A stretch of 64,000 nt of DNA from Hippasteria phrygiana. Lineage: Eukaryota > Echinodermata > Asteroidea > Valvatida > Goniasteridae. Below the pieces are notes generated by a model that worked only from the letters and a program-made list of their open reading frames with translations, had not been told where the DNA came from and ran no database searches. The stretch lies in assembly GCA_037893225.1 (NCBI GenBank), contig JAZGUH010000485.1:1-64000 (forward strand), read 5' to 3'. Shown here piece after piece: positions 38,403-49,700 of the stretch. Every line of letters starts with the position of its first letter. Within the stretch, counting starts at the first letter, position 1. A program made the translations under genes and the position numbers.

Positions 38403-39238
38403 TCCTGTCGTAATTCCAATCACAAGCTATTCAAATGGCTTTGACAAAGGCATTCCTTTGTCATTGTTCATCCAGTTACTTGTGACCGGCTTCATGAAAG
38501 GACTGCTGATTGGACTTGTGAAAGAACTTGCAGGGACTCGACTACAACTCTGGCGACAGGTACGTTCAGACGAGAAAGTTTTCGGGGTCTGGGGGGTTAA
38601 GATTTCCACTTCCCAAACAGGCTTGTGTTCACACAAAAAGTTGTGAAAAATTCTACTCTGACATCGACATGGGTTGATCAACTTGATCATTTGCACCAAC
38701 TAACTAGTAAAAGACATACCCCCGACGTTACCCATTCCGATCCTTGTCTGAACATACATGTACACCTGTACTTGGCAAACTATTTGACCTGGCATTACGA
38801 AAAGGGCAGAAAGTAGCGAAAGTTGAAAATAGAGATTATCATATTTCCTGAAAATACACGCAACAAGCTTTTAATTTGCTGCAGCTTATTCCTGGGCCCT
38901 GCTATAACTTTTTTAAGTTGTTAAGTCTTGACCCCTTGTTTTGAAAAATGAAGCTCAAAGTTTGTGAACTGTGCAGTGCATAACATGGTTCAAAAAGAAA
39001 TTATTTTTAATGACCGAATAGGACTTTTCAAATGTAAAATGTTAAAATCCCAAAATCGACTTTTCAGTAAAAAATTTTTGTTTCTGCTTGGAGCTCAAAA
39101 AGCCAAAGTGCGACTTTACGCACATATGCTTTACAGTAAAACAGACTCAATAATACAACAAATAAACAAGAATAAACAAAAACAACCCAAACATCATAAA
39201 ATCAGTGAGCCAGTATTTTGAGTACTGACAACAATGTG

Positions 39239-39692
39239 ATATATGTGACCGGCTCTGCAAAAAGGGCTATTATGTCGCAAAATTTGAAAAATGAGTTATA
39301 TACATAGTTGAATTTGTCACATCCTAAGCTATAATTTGGTGTAGGTTTGACCCATGTGGCATTTTGTGTTCTTGAGATATGTTGACATTTGTATACTCAA
39401 ATTTTCCCAATTTAACGGAAATGTGTTTATAGATGCAGGCATTTAAACACAAAAAGTGCAAAGAAATAAGATAAAAGTAATTTTTATCAACATTAATGTT
39501 TTCATCTTTATTTATCAATATTAATGTTTCTGAAAAAAAATTCTGAAAATATAGATATAACAGAAGCCAACAAACCAAAAACAAAAAAATCACTTGCTTG
39601 AAGATTTGTTCGCCCACTTCACATAGAACTGCCCCGTGTGTGCTTTCACATAGTGCGACATAATACCCCTTTTTGCAGAGCCGGTCACATAT
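39239..39692. mobile_element. MITE with TGTGACCGGCTCTGCAAAAA ends, copy 1
   Basis: Inverted ends of about 38 bp (TATGTGACCGGCTCTGCAAA... to TTTGCAGAGCCGGTCACATA) include the TATTATGTCGCA segment. Non-coding interior. Confidence 0.7.
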
Positions 39693-39965
39693 TTCATGTC
39701 TATGGGCAATGAAGAAAAAGATCACCACTGACATTTGGGTCATTCTATAAATTAGGGGTCCAAAAGTTACACTTGACCTGTGTAATTTCCCATCAAGTAT
39801 CATTAAAATTGACTTCATACTATTTTAAAACTTGTTTGACAGGTACTTTGCTTTACATAATTACCCTTGGAGATAGAAGGCATTAAAGAATGTGTCCTGA
39901 ATTGCTAATTCTATACATGTCGGATGTAACAGACCAAAATTGGACACCTAATTTATAGATTGACC

Positions 39966-40415
39966 CATATGTGACCTGCTCTGGAAAAAGGTATATTATG
40001 TCGCAAAATATGAATCATGAGTTTTATGTATGTTTGGAAAGCCTGTAATGTAAGCTTTCATTTGGTACATGATAGAGCTCCAAAAACCTTTCCGTTCTGG
40101 AGATATCGCGTTTTTGCATATGAATTAGTTCTATGAAGTTCAAATTGCACAACAGAGAAAACAGGCTTTGAAATAGCTAGTTCTAATACAATGCAACGGA
40201 ACAGTGCACTCTAAAAAGGTTATTTTTTCACTTTATTCACTGAAATCAACATTGTTGTGCACCAAACCTAAAACTTTAGGTATTTAAGATGTCAATAAAG
40301 ACAAAAAACAAAGAATGAAATTTAACGAAAAATTTCACCCTCTCAACTTTGAAAGGGCCATTACACGTAAATGCATAGCGCGACTTGTATCACCTTTTTC
40401 TGGAGCGGGTCACAT
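39966..40415. mobile_element. MITE with TGTGACCTGCTCTGGAAAAA ends, copy 2
   Basis: Diverged second member, with ATATGTGACCTGCTCTGG and CTGGAGCGGGTCACAT ends. A solo end also occurs near 28060-28090. Confidence 0.65.
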
Positions 40416-40790
40416 TTGTCTAAAGTAAATCATTCACAGACATTCACTACATGAATACAGGAAGGAAATAGAAGTAGAATCGCAGGACATTAGTAACTGC
40501 AGTAATAAACTAAGAGTTTGAGTGGACTACCACAGATTTCTCTCAATGACAGGAACAATTTTCTTTTTTCCTTACTAGCTTCATTGAGACATGGAGTTTC
40601 TTTTCAAGGGGCTAAATCAAAATACATTACACAATGATTAGGAATGATACAAATGACATTTTTTTTAAAGCTTTGGTAGGGGCGGAGCTAAAAAAACAAC
40701 CAGACTTCTTGTGGTTGAGATTTTGTGGCTGCAACCTCTAGAACTGGACCTGATGATGACAACAAAATCTGCTGGGATGCTTGTGGTCGG

Positions 40791-43700
40791 TCACTTCTTT
40801 TTGGGTGGTGGTCTGAATAAAATCAGAGAGAGAGAAAGGCTTGAAAAGAACTGGGGTGAAATTTCAGGACAATGAAAAATCTACAAAATGTGTATCGCAT
40901 ATTCCTGAAAAATTCGTAATTTTTGATTTTTATGTAGATTGCATACTGTACAATCAAACAGCAAATTATTTCTGCCATGAAATAAAAACAAACGGGACAT
41001 TTGAGAGCTATTTTTTATCAAGTCCCCTCTAGCGCAGCACAGCCCGCTGGTGCCATTTGTCCGAAAGTCGTCGCTGCGGGCAGCAAACAAATCGACGTCA
41101 TAGGACGAACTCCCCTTTTGTGCCTAGTGCTACACACAAAAAGGGGAGTTCGTCCAATGACGTCAAATTGTTTGCTGCCCGCAGCGACGACTTTTAAACA
41201 AATGGCAACAGCGGGCTAGAGGGGACTTGATAAAAATAGCTCTCAAATTCCCATTTTTTGGTATTTCATGGCAGAAATAATTTGATTTGTTTGATTTTAC
41301 AATATGCAACCTACATAAAAATGAAAAAGTGACGCAGACTTCTCTCAGCAATCAACATCATCTTTAAAATATTTAGAGAAAAGTCTATTTGAAAGTCCCC
41401 TGTACAGTTGTGTGTATGGAGCACCATTTGTTCATGTAACAAACAATTTCCGATATGATAAAGTAGGCCAGAAGAGAAAACAGCCATAACTTCGCTATTA
41501 CATTTATGACTCATTCCTAAACCATACGACGGAGTACTTTTCATGGAACAAACGTCACACATGCACACAACATTTTTCCTTTTCAATCAACTCTTGATGG
41601 GGAAATCTTTGGTTGAAAATACCATTCAGCAAGCAGTCAGCTGCTTTTTTCTGCTCGAGTTGTTTACGCTCGACTGAACGAAGAATGTGGTACTGGGGGA
41701 AGATAAGCCAATAAACAGCGAGGTACTGAAAAGGTTCATATTTTGTATCCCAATGTCATCGATGGAATGACTTGGCTTCAAGGCTCTGACTGACAGGGCT
41801 GTGTAGCCGAGCTTAAATACGAACAATAGGCACCACACTGAATAGAGCGGTCCTACTCATTGCGCTCGGAGCCCCCTTTTCACGTGAATGACAATTTTGT
41901 TTGAAAAAAGCCCCGTCTACTTATTACACCCCCATTCAAGAACAATATAGTTCAATAATGAATGGATTGTGTATGGGCAGGAATGCGGCTATTCATGTCA
42001 AACGGCCCAGGCAAGAGCCTCACAGCGCGGTTATGGCTGCCCTCTGGCTACAAGGGGGTTAATCAGCGAGGGAAGACGGCTGACCTGTAAACACCGACTA
42101 CGACGGCGTGATCTCTCTCGTAGGGTTCAAGGGTCAACTGCTCCTGCGGTTTGAGCTTCTCGGCTTGGAGTTTCTTGACCTCGCCAGCAAAGATTGCCTC
42201 AGGTTGGGCCGTGGAATCGATGCAGTTTGCCTAACAACGAGAAGGGAAAAAAAAGAGATTCTTCAAATATAACACTGGCATTGCAGCCAATGGTAACCTT
42301 GCAAGCATGTTGTGGACTCGGTCTGGTTTCAAAACTGGTTTCTGCTGGACAGATTAGCTGTTGATTTGAAAGACTTCGGAGACGAACAGAGCACACTGTC
42401 CGAAATATCGGCTCTTTTGAGCGCCGACACTTTCTCTAAAAAGAATTTTGTTTTCCATGGTGTACCCGCAAACCTACTTCTCTACTTGTACACATTTCAA
42501 AGACAATATTGGAGTTACGGCTTTGTAAACCTGCTTCGAGTTTTGACTAGGAAACAAGTGCACAATTATCCTCTGTTTTTGTTTTTTTAATGGAAGTCAC
42601 CCAATACAAGGCTAAAAGCCACTCCAGGTGAATGTCTACAACACAGGTTGCCAGCCATAACACCCTTATGGTTTTCCTGGGTCCAGATCTAAATAGAGGA
42701 AAATCTTCAATAGATACCAAAGAAATTATCCCAATTTCTAATATGAAAAGGACATAATGCTGTTATTGATTGATCTACCTTTATGGAGATGACGAAATGG
42801 CCTTGATTCTTGAGGAAGCTGTGTGCGTTGATGGCCACGATACGTGCCTGGTCTGGCTGGGCAACGTCGGCAAATATACAATCTACCATACCTGTCAAAT
42901 ATACAAGAGACTATAAATATTCTTGTCGACTCCAAGAAATAGATTTGATATTCCATCTACCACACCTGTCAAATATACCGCAAGAAACTATGAATATTCT
43001 TGTCGATGCCAAGAAATGGACTGACATACCATACCTGCCAAATAGCACAACAAACTGCGAACATTTAATCAGAGAAATGTAAGGTGGATCTGGAGTCAAC
43101 GGTTTCCAATTTATTTCGGATAATTATCCCTAGTTTCATTTCATTGATAAGAAATCTTTCGTGTTGGAAAATTTGTTTCACTTTCATGACGTTTGTCGTG
43201 TAGTTGAACAAACTTTTCGGTCCATTATTTTTTGCCCCACACGGAGTTCACTCCTGAACACACCATAATAGCAAAATTCTGTTTAAAATAAAGGTAATTC
43301 CGTTAATTGCATGTTCAAGCTGGGGTGAAAAATCTCACCCCCCGGTCTGGGGTTGACAAAAGGTTGATGCATGGTTTTAAAAAAAATTGTCAAGTGTGAA
43401 ACTTCGCTGGTTTTCAAACCCCCCGAGGTTTGACCTAGTGTGAAAAGGTCTTAAAGGTAGTATACACGATTGGCTTTTGCTGTAATTTTCAGAAATAAAT
43501 GAATTTGGCGGTTAGTATATTATAGCGGACTAGCAAATACTGTATCACTGACCCGTTTCAAGTTTTGTGTGCATAGATGCTGGGAAAAACCGTAGTCTGC
43601 ATGATCAAACTTTAGACAAAACGAAGCAACTTATAGATGTCAGAGAATTATCAGGTCGGGGAACTAGACTATTTCCAACGATTGTTTACGCGTAACAATC

Positions 43701-46700
43701 GTTGGAAAACGATATAAATTTCAACTTTTCTTGAAAACGACAGCACACCAGGTGCCATCATTTCACGGGATAATTGAGACTGCTATTAACTTACAGTCTA
43801 GTAAGGTATTTCGTAATAATTCAGTAAAAAAAAAAATTGGAGGATTACCAATCGTGTACACTACATTAAGAGATGGTTAGGGCGGGGAAGGGTGCATGAG
43901 TTCAACAATTTGTATTTCATACTTACCAACCAGCATTCTGTATTTGTGCGGATGTCTTGCATCTTCAATGATGGGGATGATGTTAGTACGTTTCTTGGCA
44001 ACATTGATGAGGTCACGACCTGACCTGTGGGAGAACTCCACTGCATACACGAGTCCATCCTACGACGATATGATCGAAACGTAACAGGATTGGTGACTAA
44101 AAAGATGACTGCCTTCGAAGTATCAAACTAAATAGGACGATTCTACCAATCAATTAAGTAACGACCTTAGAACAAATGTGTCGAGTTGGCAATAGTCTGA
44201 CCACTGATACTTTTTGTAACACTGGCATTGTTCTCAAATAAAAAACAAACATAAAATAACATTTTTGCGGACTCGAGGTAACTATCACCAAATTTCTAAT
44301 AGTTTAGTATTCATGTATATTAACGTGGATTTGATCAAGTATTTGTGAGAAGATGGAATTTGCAACGGAGATGATGTAAATTTGAAGACAGCTCTTTTTT
44401 TGCCCTTTTCCGACAAAGTGTATGAAGCTAGGGTTAATCCAGTGACCTATACAGAGTTTTTGGACTGAAGTCAACTATTGTGGAGCACCAGAACATTCTC
44501 AAGGGTATTAACCTCTTGCGGATGGCTGTTATTGATGGGGTGCTGGTATGCCAAGACTCTCACTAAAAAGACTGCGTACCCGAGCATAAACGCGACCAAT
44601 AGGCTCTACACTGAATAGAGTGGTCCTATTCATTGCACGCAGAGCCTCCTCTATCATGTGAATGAAAGCTTTGCTTGAGAATACCCCATCTATTCATTAC
44701 ACTCTCAATCCAGTACAGTAGTTTAATAAAGTGTGAATTGTGCACGTGTAGGAATGCCGCTATACATGTCAACCGGTCCGCTGGTCTCCCTCAAACTGGC
44801 TGCAAGGGGTTAACCGGTAACTTTTGTCACTTACCGGGCCAACAATATCCGAGACATGTGAGACCGTGGTTCCGGAGGCCGCACCGAGATAGAGCACCTT
44901 GGTTCCGGGTTTTATGTGGATCTCCTCGACCCCACCCAAGACGGCCGCCGCCAGCTTGGAGCGAAACGGATTCCAGGCTCTGTACTCTGTCTTGACTTCA
45001 CCCTCCTACATGAAAGGAAAGAAATATATAAAAGCACTCCAGCATGAAGTCATTACGCTTGATAGGGTCGTTAAAAATCTGAATTCTCTAAAGGTATCAT
45101 ACAGCGTTAGTAGAGCAGACGCAAACCGTCGCAGGCAATGCTCTAGACGTCCACGGGATGCAGGAAGAGTAAACGATTTGTGGACTTTCCCACGTCCTCC
45201 GAACATTTTCTCCTCTCTGAAAAACAGCTTTAGAGGTATTTTGGGGTTGGAGTAATTTGGGATGAAAGAGCATTCACAGTGCGAATAGAATAAGCTTCTT
45301 TTTTTTTTTTTCTAAACTACATGAAAACAAAGGAATGTCTACAGTCATGTTAGCTAAGTATGGGTGGGTAGGCATCGACCGCGTAGTGGGGGCATATTTA
45401 TTTGTTAGGCAAATTAAGACAGAGTTATTGGAACATTTCTCTGTCCACATAACTGTTTTTGGTCCCCACGACGTCTATCTCACGACCACTGAGCGTCCCC
45501 ACAATTACAGTGCTAGACTGTATGTACATGTACTGTATTACGTTCGAGGTAAAGAGAAGAAAGACAACACGAAGGAATCGTTCTTGTCCTCGAGAGTCGG
45601 TCTTTTGTTAAAATCGGTCCTCGGACGTAAAAACACTTAGTCTATGGGAAATTTCTTTTTAAGTAAAGGAACAATAGGAAACACAAAGTATTGTCCTCAG
45701 CAGTATAGGAAAAGACGACTGTCTGTTCAAACCTGTGTGAACATTATATTTAAAGTTGTCAAGTCCATGCTCTCAGTGGTAATTTCAATTCTGTTGATTT
45801 CGCTCTCAACAAATTCTGTAATCTACATGTATTTGGTTTTTCCAAGAATGTTGTTTTCAGGCATGAAAATAACATGTGAGCGCGTAGCGCTAGCGTAAAG
45901 CTCTTACGACGTCGTGCAAACATGTACATGTAGGTATAGTGTCCGTATCCCGATGTATTCTATTGTATTCATTGACGCGAGAACAAAATGCGGAACCAGA
46001 CTATCAGTCTATAGTCGATTGAGGGCGCTATAGCGACTAGTTCATACAACGGCAAGACTATACATGTACGCGACAGAATGTGTACGGAGTCTGTGTCCTG
46101 CACCTTTCTATGTAATGTATTTATACAAAATACGGAGCAATATTGGTCATGTTGGTGGACGATTCCGCGGTCGGCACGGCGAGAAACGAGCTGAGCGCAG
46201 ATTTTTTCACGGTCGGATTAAAAAAAAAAACGGAAAAGTTGCATGCCTGTGTTTTACAATGTGCTACATGCAAAGCACTGTATAAATTAGGAGCGCCCAG
46301 GAAACTTATTACATGTTACTTATCAAGGGCCACTTTTTTGTTGAACGTTTTATGGGAAAGCTTATAAATTATCTAACCTTATAAATTATCTAACGATAAA
46401 AAATTAGCATTTTAATTCAGGCATGCAACTTGGAATAAAAAAAAAAAAACGAGGAAATTCCAATCTCTACAAGACTTTGTACAGTGTTTTTCAATTTTCA
46501 ATGGCATAAGTGTGAAGTAAAAACCGAGGAAATCATTTTTTCGGGGGGCCACGCCCCATCTTTAACCCTAACCCCTTGGGTAACTTTACTAGAAAGTATC
46601 CTGAATCCGCCAAAATCCACCTATTTTGCCATGCACAAAAAGTTGGTTTTGGTGACTCAATATGGAGGTATCCTGAATGCATCAAAATCCTGAAGTACCG

Positions 46701-49700
46701 CTAGGCTTACAATCCTCAATCCATCAAAATCCCCCAGCTTTCAATATGGAGGTATCCTGAATCCGCCGAAATCCTCCAAAACAGGGGTATGGATTTTGAT
46801 GGATTCAGGTAGGTTAGGGTTAAATGTTGAGCAAACTAAGCATAAAGTCCCATAGCACCGTAATTGTGGAGACATACATGTACACTGGTAGTGCGATAGA
46901 TGTCGTGGGGGCTAAAGACGTTATGTGAACATACATGACATAATACTTAATTTGCTGAACAAATAAAAATGCCCCCCCCCCCACCACTACGCGGTCCATG
47001 CCTGCCCACACTTACCTCAGCGATGATTTTCTTCTCGCCGTACACCGTTTCGCCGGGCACCAGGTTTTTGGTAACCAGGGCGTCTTCCTTGCCCCTGGCG
47101 ATGAAGACTCCCTCCAGTCTGTGTGGCTCTATGAACACCTTCCTGCCTCCCCTCATACCACCCCCTCTCTCACCTGCAATGGTAATGGAATGGTCCAACA
47201 GGCAAAGGTACAAAGGTTAAAGTGCATAGGTCAGGGTAAGGTCTGACGTTTTTGGCTGCACTGGAAAACGGATGGAAAACTGTACCAGTATAAACTTTAG
47301 AAACGTGTCGCCATGCATTGCCTAGTTTGTTTACATTTCATGTCATCTGCGGCCAATTCCGTAGAGCTGCTTAACCCCTTGCGTACGGATGACGCCATAT
47401 GGCGTCAAAAAAAATTCCACCAGGCCGGATGATGCCATTTGCCGCCGTTTCAATCCATTATTGGATTATTGTTTATGATACGCTTGACTGCACAAACACA
47501 TTGTAGCAGTTCGCTTGGCTGCCAGAACTGCTGCGACACTCCGACTTCTCCCGTAAAATACCTTGCCCAAGTGGTTAAGCACGAAAAATTATGCTTAGCA
47601 CAAAAAAAAAACTCGCTGAGTAAAATCAGGTTACCAGCCACAACTCCATGTGAATGTCATGCAGAGCAAACAAAGCTAAATACCAGTTACAAGCAACGTA
47701 CATCAAATGGAGTTTTTGCTGGTGACCTGAATTCACTAAGCAAGGTTTTTTTTTCTGTGCTTAAGGAAATTTTTGTGGTTAACCCCTTGAGAGTATGTTT
47801 TTTTACGGGAGATGTCGGGGTGTTGTGGCGGCTCTGGCAGCCAAGCGAAACGGCCACAATATGTTTGTGCAGTCAAGCGTAACATACACAATAATCCAAC
47901 AATGGATTGAAACCGCACAAACAGTGGCCAGGCGTCATCCGGCCTGGTGGCACTGGTTTTTTTTTTGCGCCATATGGCGTCTTCCGTACGCAAGGGGTTA
48001 AACAGCTCTGAGAAATTGGCCCCAGGTCATGAAGGTTTAAGAAGGTCTATATGACAGGTTTTGGGAAAAAGTGTACGACATAAAAATGGCTAAAAATCTG
48101 TTCATTGAACTCAATTTTGCTAACACGGGTTGATGTTAAGAGTCACAGATGTTAGTAATGAACTTTGACATGTTGCTCTGAACTACGACCTTACCTCGTC
48201 CTCCTCGCATACCACCCCTGCCTCGTGGCGTGTAACCTGTGACCAATCAATCAGAATTCCAGTCTTGTTAAAACGTGAAAATTAACACGGGAAACTTACA
48301 GGGCTCAGTCCGACTAAAGAAATTGTACCAGATGTGGACTAACAAAAGTTAAGTTGTGAGCAGTATTTTTTTCCAATGATGGTTGGCCGACCATTGCTGG
48401 AAATTGATTTAAAAAAATGATTTCACAGGATGCTTGAGACTGCTATTTACTTAATAATAATTCATAATAATTCAGTATTTTTTTATGTTTGCAAATGTTG
48501 TATATATATATATACAGTAGTGGTGGGATATAAGTCCGGAATATTTAACATTGGGTTTGAATTCCACTATTCGGTTTTGATTTTGGAAACCAGATATTCG
48601 AAAGCAACCTCAAAAATATTAAGCCTTCCATTTGTTGTGACACGGGCTAAAGAAAACAACTGGAACATCCTCCAATTTGCTCCATGGTCTCTGATTGTAA
48701 CTGCATTCACTCGCCAGTGGTCTTCTTGGTATATGAATAGCCTGCCCATCTAATTTTTTTCTTCATTTTTTAACATTACAGCTCTGGAGTGTTTTTGTAA
48801 AGGCCCAGTGGTCACTGAATCCTCATTGGGAGGGCTTTCCATGCGGTACACTCACTTGTTGGCATGACTATGAGCTAGATGGGAACTTTCAATTCAATTC
48901 AATTCAATTCAATTCAATTCAATTCATTTATTCTCGTCATGTAGAACATGCATTAAAAACTTCACATAAAACCCTAAAACATGTATTTATCAATAGACAT
49001 AAAAATCACATAAAACGAGGAACTGTCGAGAGTGGCTATACATAAAATACAAATAAATAAATTCCGGTGAAATCAGACAACCGTTATTCGGTTTGAATAA
49101 AATTTGGATAACCGCATTTGGAAATCTCCGATTGCTCCCACCAGTAGTTGTATCACCTTTAACCTCACATACATACAAAATAATACTAGTAGTAAACTGT
49201 AGTATGCAGTATTCTCACCTATTTGTCTACAATGCTTGTAGTAATTTTTAGTATTTGATACTTCACCTCAAATAAAGTACGTAGTAATATGTAGTACTAC
49301 TGTTTGTTGCTGGGGTTAGAGGCAAAATGTCTGTTTTCATCTAATAAGGCAGAAACAAAGCATAAACTACTGGTTTTCAGAGATGATAAATTTGTTTTAT
49401 CTGAGCCATCCAATTCATTGACACAAATATAATTTACCCAGTTAATAACTGTATAGAAGTAGTACTCTGCAGTTGCAAGTATCTTGACTGCTGTCATGAT
49501 ACACTCAATCATCAAAGACAGAGAGACTCAGTGCTACAGAATACTAAGTAGTATTTCGTAGTACACAGGTCTTCACCCCAAATGAATGCCTAGGATGTTA
49601 GGGTTAATGTCTTAATGGTCTAAGACTCATTCAGTTTCAGATAATACAACAAATCTATCAATGCCCCACATGTACTTACCGCCACCGCCTCTGCCTCCTC

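Noticed and set aside
38296..38646. 116-codon open frame with a repeated heptapeptide
   Set aside because: The repetition comes from a 21-bp DNA tandem array; no homology, splice sites or conserved motif support a protein.
39324..39818. 164-codon minus-strand open frame, the longest in the window
   Set aside because: Mostly inside a MITE with TGTGACCGG ends; AT-rich, no domain, and the related copy at 39.97 kb does not preserve it.
40741..40790. TGATGATGA...CTG box C/D snoRNA-like words near the fibrillarin 3' end
   Set aside because: They are on the strand opposite to fibrillarin, with no paired terminal stem or correctly spaced box D, so an intron-encoded snoRNA cannot be supported.
42312..42590. 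92-codon plus-strand open frame
   Set aside because: Lies in fibrillarin intron 7 on the opposite strand, with no motif or splice context.
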